Below are positions 1 through 6,791 of a DNA stretch of 6,791 bases, piece by piece. Numbering within the stretch: position 1 is the first letter of the stretch; every line of letters begins with the position of its first letter. The position numbers were made by a program, and so were the translations under genes. A model generated the notes under the pieces. The model ran no database searches. It was not told where the DNA came from and saw only the letters and a program-made list of their open reading frames with translations. Source of the stretch: DATKZH01 sp035528065 (GTDB lineage: Bacteria > Planctomycetota > Planctomycetia > Pirellulales > Thermoguttaceae); assembly GCA_035528065.1 (NCBI GenBank), contig DATKZH010000458.1:1-6791 (forward strand). The letters run 5' to 3'.

Positions 1-58
1 TGATAGGTGTGTTCACATGGCAGCTAATTAGACGCAGCTTTTTTGGGGATCGTCCATC

Positions 59-86
59 TTGTGCTAGCATGTCCGTGCTTGCACAA
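59..86. repeat. Interrupted inverted repeat upstream of the small gene
   Basis: TTGTGCTAGCA (59-69) faces TGCTTGCACAA (76-86) across a 6-nt spacer. Ten of eleven positions pair; the single mismatch is T65/T80. No T-run follows on either side, so it does not look like an intrinsic terminator of an upstream gene. It ends about 64 bp before a candidate -35 box. A binding site for a dimeric regulator is possible, but no regulator gene is visible in the window, so this is inference. Confidence 0.5.
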
Positions 87-149
87 CATGTGGTATAGAA
101 AATCGGAGAAAATTCGAGCCAGAAGTGCGGAAAAGCCACTGTACGCACA

Positions 150-177
150 TTGCCAACGCGGCTTTCCGGCCTACAAT
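150..177 (+). promoter_or_regulatory. Sigma70-like promoter for the small gene at 253
   Basis: TTGCCA (150-155) and TACAAT (172-177) each match the bacterial housekeeping consensus at five of six bases and are separated by 16 bp. Transcription would begin near 184, giving a leader of roughly 70 nt before the start codon at 253. An in-frame ATG at 187 would lie almost at the transcript start and lacks a ribosome binding site, which is one reason to prefer the start at 253. Whether planctomycete promoters follow this consensus closely here is assumed. Confidence 0.45.
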
Positions 178-252
178 TGAATCGGCATGCAGATCGCTGG
201 GCTATCAAGTGCCCGTGATTTGCACGCCGGAAGAACTTCTCAAGGAACGACC

Positions 253-441
253 ATGAAGCTCGACCCCGTGCTCGCGGAAATCCGGAAAACGCGCGAAGCC
301 TACGCCGAGAAGTTCGCGGGTGACGTGACCGCGATGCTGGCGGACATTCGGAAGCGGCAGGAACAGGGGGGCCGCAAGACTGTGTCTCGCCCCGCCAAGC
401 GGATCGAGGTCGCCAAGGAATCTGCGACGCCTGGCGAATGA
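253..441 (+). CDS. Small hypothetical protein, antitoxin-like in style
   Basis: A 62-residue, highly charged protein with no membrane segment or cysteine. Residues 1-38 (beginning MKLDPVLAEIRK) look largely helical, with charged residues interspersed among I, A, F and L in an amphipathic pattern; residues 39-62 are basic and proline-containing and probably flexible. The start at 253 is chosen because AAGGA (242-246) lies 6 nt upstream; the in-frame ATG at 187 adds 22 residues without a ribosome binding site. I recall many short planctomycete and cyanobacterial proteins of the form 'DPI.EEIR..RE.YA..F..D..A...D.R..Q...GR..VS.P..R', often annotated hypothetical and sometimes next to toxin genes. 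No recognisable toxin follows here: the next gene is convergent, 74 bp away. A promoter candidate is present at 150-177. It may be an orphan antitoxin-like or DNA-binding protein; the function is unknown. Confidence 0.7.
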   Translation: MKLDPVLAEIRKTREAYAEKFAGDVTAMLADIRKRQEQGGRKTVSRPAKRIEVAKESATPGE

Positions 442-515
442 CGGTGCCGTGGAGCCCGTTGCCGCCGACGTGCTTCGGACGTTCCGCCGTTCGGCAAGTC
501 GTGAGCGCGCTCGGC

Positions 516-3893
<3,378 letters not shown>

Positions 3894-4318
3894 TTGACAC
3901 CCGTCCGTGTGTGCCGGAATCCCTCGATGGATCTTTGCCTGGCCAAGGATCGCCCGACATGGGCCGGACCCGGGCGCCCCGGGCTTCCGATGGAAGCGCT
4001 CCGCCGGTTGGCCGTGCAAGGATCAACAAGACGACGGTCCTGACGATCCCCAGAGTACGAGACAGTATGCGCTCGCCCTGGGGCACACGCAAGATAGTCT
4101 CCGTTTGCCGAAACGTCCCCCCATTCCGCGGGTACTGAAGGAGGGCTTGGCAATCGACCGTACCCGAGCGCTCCGCAGGAGTCGCGTTCGCGCGGGAAGC
4201 CGCGAGCAACTGCGCCCGATTCTACCAGGCCGCAGCGAGAGTCGCTATCATGGGACTTGCCCTGGTCGGCGCACCCCTCCAACCTCGAACCGCTCGCCCA
4301 ACGAATGGAGGCTCCACG
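3894..4318. other. Divergent intergenic region between helicase and GH95 genes
   Basis: This 425-bp stretch separates two start codons pointing away from each other, so it should hold both promoters. No convincing gene is present; open frames here look like GC-driven extensions. The best -10-like element for the GH95 gene is TATCAT (4246-4251), but its -35 is poor. For the helicase, on the minus strand, TTGCGT (4092-4087) and CATACT (4069-4064) are 17 bp apart but match weakly. A 6-bp stem with a 3-nt loop (CCCGGG at 3969-3974 and 3978-3983) lies in the presumed helicase leader. None of these is strong. Confidence 0.5.
4307..4311 (+). promoter_or_regulatory. Shine-Dalgarno that sets the GH95 start
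   Basis: GGAGG lies 7 nt before the ATG at 4319, an ideal spacing. It supports that start over the in-frame ATG at 4250, which would put 23 extra residues in front of a good signal peptide. Confidence 0.8.
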
Positions 4319-6739
4319 ATGATTCAGCGACCCCGGATCTACCTGCTCGCGTGCGTCATGCTGTTCGCCGGGTGGGACGTCCCGTGCGTTGCGGCCGAGT
4401 GCGAAACGACGCTCTGGTATCGGCAGCCAGCGAGCAAGTGGGTCGAAGCCCTGCCGCTGGGCAACGGTCGGCTGGGGGCCATGGTGTTTGGGGGCGTCGA
4501 CGAGGAGCGGCTCCAACTCAACGAGGAGAGCCTCTGGGCCGGGGAGCCGTTGGACGTCTACCCCGAGCACTTCACCGAGAACTTGCGCAAAGTGCAAGCG
4601 CTCGTTCTGGACGGCAAGATCGCCGAGGCGCGCGCCCTCGGGCTGGAGACGCTCACCAAGTCCCCCACTTCCTTCCGGTCCTATGAGCCCTTGGCCGACC
4701 TAGGGATCGCAACCGAGCACACGGGCGAGATCGGCGATTACCGGCGGGAGCTGGACCTGGAAACCGGGCTCGCCCGAGTCACTTATCGCGCCGGAGGGGT
4801 CCGCTTTGAGCGAGCGGTCCTGGTCTCCGCCGTCGACGACGTCCTGGCGATCCGGCTGAGCGTCGACAAGCCGGGGCGGCTACGTGCCAAGGTCCGCCTC
4901 GCGCGTCCGGAGGACGCGACCGTGACGGCCGCGGCGGAAGACCGACTTCACATGGACGGTCAGATCATCGACGTGGCTGCCCCCGAGGGCTTCGACGACA
5001 ACCCGGGCGGATCGGGACCCGCGGGAGCGCACATGAAGTTCGCCGGGCGGCTCGTGGTGCGGACCGAGCGAGGAGCGGTCACCTCGGACGGAGACACGTT
5101 GGTCATCGACGGGGCCGACGAGGCCGTCGTGCTCTTCACCGCCGCGACCGACTACCGCCTCGACAAGATGAGCTTCGATCGCACGATCGACCCCGGCCGG
5201 GAGGCGGATCGGATTCTGGACAGCGCCGCGAAAAAGACGTGGTCGGACCTGTTGCGGGACCACGCCGCGGAGCACCGCTCCCGCTTCAACCGGGTGTCGC
5301 TGGACCTTGGAGGACCGAACCGGCGCGATCTTCCGACGGACGAACGGTTGGCGGCGTTTCGGCGCGGCGAGGCGGATCCCGGGCTGGCGTCCCTCTATTT
5401 CCAGTTCGGCCGCTATCTGTTGATGTCCAGCTCCCGGCGGCCGGGTCGCCTGCCGGCCAATCTCCAGGGCATCTGGAGCGAGCAGATGTGGGCGCCGTGG
5501 GAGGCCGACTATCACCTCAACATCAACTTGCAGATGAACTACTGGCCGGCCGATCCGTGCAACCTGCCCGAAACGCTCGATCCGCTCGTCGACTGGCTCA
5601 CGCGCCTGGCCGAGAAAGGCGAGGTCTCCGCCAAGCGGCTCTACGGCACCCGGGGCTGGGTCTGCTTCCTGGCGACGAACCCCTTCGGACGAACCACGCC
5701 CAGCGCTTCCACCCGGCCTTCGCAGTTCCAAAACGGCGTGCTCGATCCGCTGGCCGGGGCGTGGACGTCGATCGCCTTGTGGCGCCACTTCGAGTTCTCG
5801 GGCGACCGGGCGTTTCTGGAAACGCGAGCCTACCCGGTGCTCAAGGGGGCCGCGGAGTTCATCCTCGACTTCCTGGTCGACGACCGCGACGGCTTCCTCG
5901 TGATCGTCCCGTCGACCTCCCCGGAAAACGCCTACGTCCATCCCGAGACCGGCCAGGCCGTGCGGATTACGCGCGGATCGACGTACCACATGGCCGTTGT
6001 TCGGGCGGTGTTCGAGGCGGTGGTCGAAAGCTCGCGCGTCTTGGGCTGCGACGCCGCATTCCGCGAGAAGCTTGAGGCGGCCCTTGCGAAGCTGCCGCCG
6101 GTCAAGGTCGGCGCCGACGGAACGATCCAGGAATGGATCGAGGACTACCAGGAGAAAGAGCCGACCCACCGGCACATGTCGCATTTGATCGGCCTCTACC
6201 CGTTTTCGCTGATCGACGCGAGCCGCCCCGACCTGTTCCAGGCGGCGCGGAAGACGATCGAGCGGCGCGGGTTCGGCGGCGACGTCGGGTGGAGCAACGC
6301 CTGGAAGACGTGCTTCTTCGCCCGACTGCGCGACGGAGAGCAGGCCCACTGGTACTTGAGCCGGCTCGTCGGCCGAAACGCCTTCCCCAACCTGATGGAC
6401 GCGTGTTTCCCGGGCCGGATCTTCCAGATCGACGGCAACCTGGGCGGCACGGCCGGCGTTGCCGAGATGCTGCTCCAGTCGCAGACCGGCCAACTCGACC
6501 TGCTGCCCGCGCTCCCCCAGGCCTGGGCCAACGGAAAGGTCACCGGCCTCCGCGCCCGCGGCGGTTTCGAGGTCGACATGGCGTGGGCCGACGGACGGCT
6601 CGTCGACGTGAAGATCAAGTCTCTGCAAGGCGGCCCCTGTGCCCTCCGCCACAAGGAGAAAAGCGTCGACCGACCCACGCGGCCCGGGCAAGTACTGCGT
6701 CTGGACGGAGAGCTTCAAGTGATCGATTCGACGCCGTGA
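4319..6739 (+). CDS. Secreted glycoside hydrolase family 95, probable alpha-L-fucosidase
   Basis: An 806-residue exported enzyme, a usual length for GH95. GH95 enzymes hydrolyse alpha-1,2-linked L-fucose, or in some members L-galactose, from glycans with inversion. Residues 1-26 form a Sec signal peptide (basic start, hydrophobic core 7-19, cleavage after VAA). An N-terminal beta-sandwich domain (about 30-270) carries ALPLGNGRLGAMVFGG (44-59) and LNEESLWAG (67-75). The helical catalytic barrel (about 320-710) contains HLNINLQMNYW with N401 and N403, SPEN with E536, HRHMSHL (617-623), W658-S-N-A-W-K-T, and QIDGNLGG with D705. By family knowledge of the Bifidobacterium enzyme AfcA, the Glu is the general acid and the Asn pair with the Asp activates water, so all key residues are present. 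A C-terminal beta domain follows (about 720-806). H399, two residues before N401, is the type I associate with fucosidase rather than galactosidase specificity; this is tentative. No transporter, sulfatase or other glycosidase gene is in the window. LLAC (9-12) resembles a poor lipobox, but the hydrophobic core before it is too short. Confidence 0.93.
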   Translation: MIQRPRIYLLACVMLFAGWDVPCVAAECETTLWYRQPASKWVEALPLGNGRLGAMVFGGVDEERLQLNEESLWAGEPLDVYPEHFTENLRKVQALVLDGKIAEARALGLETLTKSPTSFRSYEPLADLGIATEHTGEIGDYRRELDLETGLARVTYRAGGVRFERAVLVSAVDDVLAIRLSVDKPGRLRAKVRLARPEDATVTAAAEDRLHMDGQIIDVAAPEGFDDNPGGSGPAGAHMKFAGRLVVRTERGAVTSDGDTLVIDGADEAVVLFTAATDYRLDKMSFDRTIDPGREADRILDSAAKKTWSDLLRDHAAEHRSRFNRVSLDLGGPNRRDLPTDERLAAFRRGEADPGLASLYFQFGRYLLMSSSRRPGRLPANLQGIWSEQMWAPWEADYHLNINLQMNYWPADPCNLPETLDPLVDWLTRLAEKGEVSAKRLYGTRGWVCFLATNPFGRTTPSASTRPSQFQNGVLDPLAGAWTSIALWRHFEFSGDRAFLETRAYPVLKGAAEFILDFLVDDRDGFLVIVPSTSPENAYVHPETGQAVRITRGSTYHMAVVRAVFEAVVESSRVLGCDAAFREKLEAALAKLPPVKVGADGTIQEWIEDYQEKEPTHRHMSHLIGLYPFSLIDASRPDLFQAARKTIERRGFGGDVGWSNAWKTCFFARLRDGEQAHWYLSRLVGRNAFPNLMDACFPGRIFQIDGNLGGTAGVAEMLLQSQTGQLDLLPALPQAWANGKVTGLRARGGFEVDMAWADGRLVDVKIKSLQGGPCALRHKEKSVDRPTRPGQVLRLDGELQVIDSTP

Positions 6740-6765
6740 GACGCGAGCACGCGCCGTTTTGGAGT

Positions 6766-6790
6766 GCGGCGACTTGTCGCCGCTTTTCTT
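6766..6790 (+). terminator. Terminator-like hairpin after GH95
   Basis: GCGGCGA (6766-6772) pairs perfectly with TCGCCGC (6777-6783) across a CTTG loop, followed by TTTTCTT (6784-6790). It begins 27 nt after the GH95 stop codon and fits an intrinsic terminator. It is preceded by TTTTGGAGT (6757-6765). I recall this hairpin with these flanks as a common planctomycete intergenic repeat, so it may be a repeat element as well as, or instead of, a dedicated terminator. The window ends here, so the full element cannot be seen. Confidence 0.6.
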
Positions 6791-6791
6791 G

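Noticed and set aside
36..44. Run of six T (39-44) as an intrinsic terminator of an upstream gene
   Set aside because: The preceding AGCT repeats give only a 4-bp stem; not convincing.
3894..4019. N-terminal extension of the helicase protein by 42 residues to 4019
   Set aside because: The PHP motif begins within a few residues of the start at 3893, as in EndoQ relatives, and the extension has no family-like sequence.
4880..6718. Long open frame of 612 codons on the minus strand opposite the GH95 gene
   Set aside because: It is the complement of a clearly conserved enzyme and has the R/V/G/D-rich make-up of a mirror frame; no motif or ribosome binding site supports it.

Overview
The window is GC-rich bacterial DNA, most likely from a planctomycete (Pirellulales-like or a relative). 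This rests on three things: the overall gene content, a UvrD-type helicase fused to an N-terminal endonuclease Q-like module, and palindromic repeats whose translation contains 'TGVSPV' and 'GQDARAT', which I recall as frequent in planctomycete proteomes. The assignment is inference; there is no rRNA or other marker gene here.

Layout. Positions 1-252 are upstream sequence with an 11-bp interrupted inverted repeat (59-86) and a good sigma70-like promoter (150-177). These precede a 62-residue small basic/acidic protein (253-441, +). A large gene on the minus strand (516-3893) converges on it. It encodes a 1125-residue protein with an EndoQ-like PHP nuclease and zinc ribbon, then a low-complexity linker, a complete UvrD/PcrA-type superfamily 1 helicase, and a C-terminal QRTLF sequence that fits the bacterial sliding-clamp-binding motif. 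A 425-bp divergent intergenic region (3894-4318) follows. The last gene (4319-6739, +) encodes a secreted glycoside hydrolase of family GH95, probably an alpha-L-fucosidase, with a clear Shine-Dalgarno, a signal peptide and all expected catalytic residues. A GC hairpin followed by a T-rich run at 6766-6790 closes the window.

The most unusual part is the helicase gene. Besides the nuclease-helicase-clamp-motif architecture, it carries two dispersed-repeat-like elements in frame (1922-1983 and 2399-2463), one in helicase subdomain 1B and one in the interdomain linker. Each is a 62-65 nt module that can fold into a three-way junction: a short closing stem plus two 8-9 bp hairpins. The two copies share the sequence at the stem bases, but the distal parts of the arms differ with complementarity kept, which points to a structured mobile element family that has become protein-coding.

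The genes do not form one operon. The likely common thread is only neighbourhood: a DNA-repair enzyme for deaminated bases, divergent from a carbohydrate-degrading enzyme, beside a small orphan protein.
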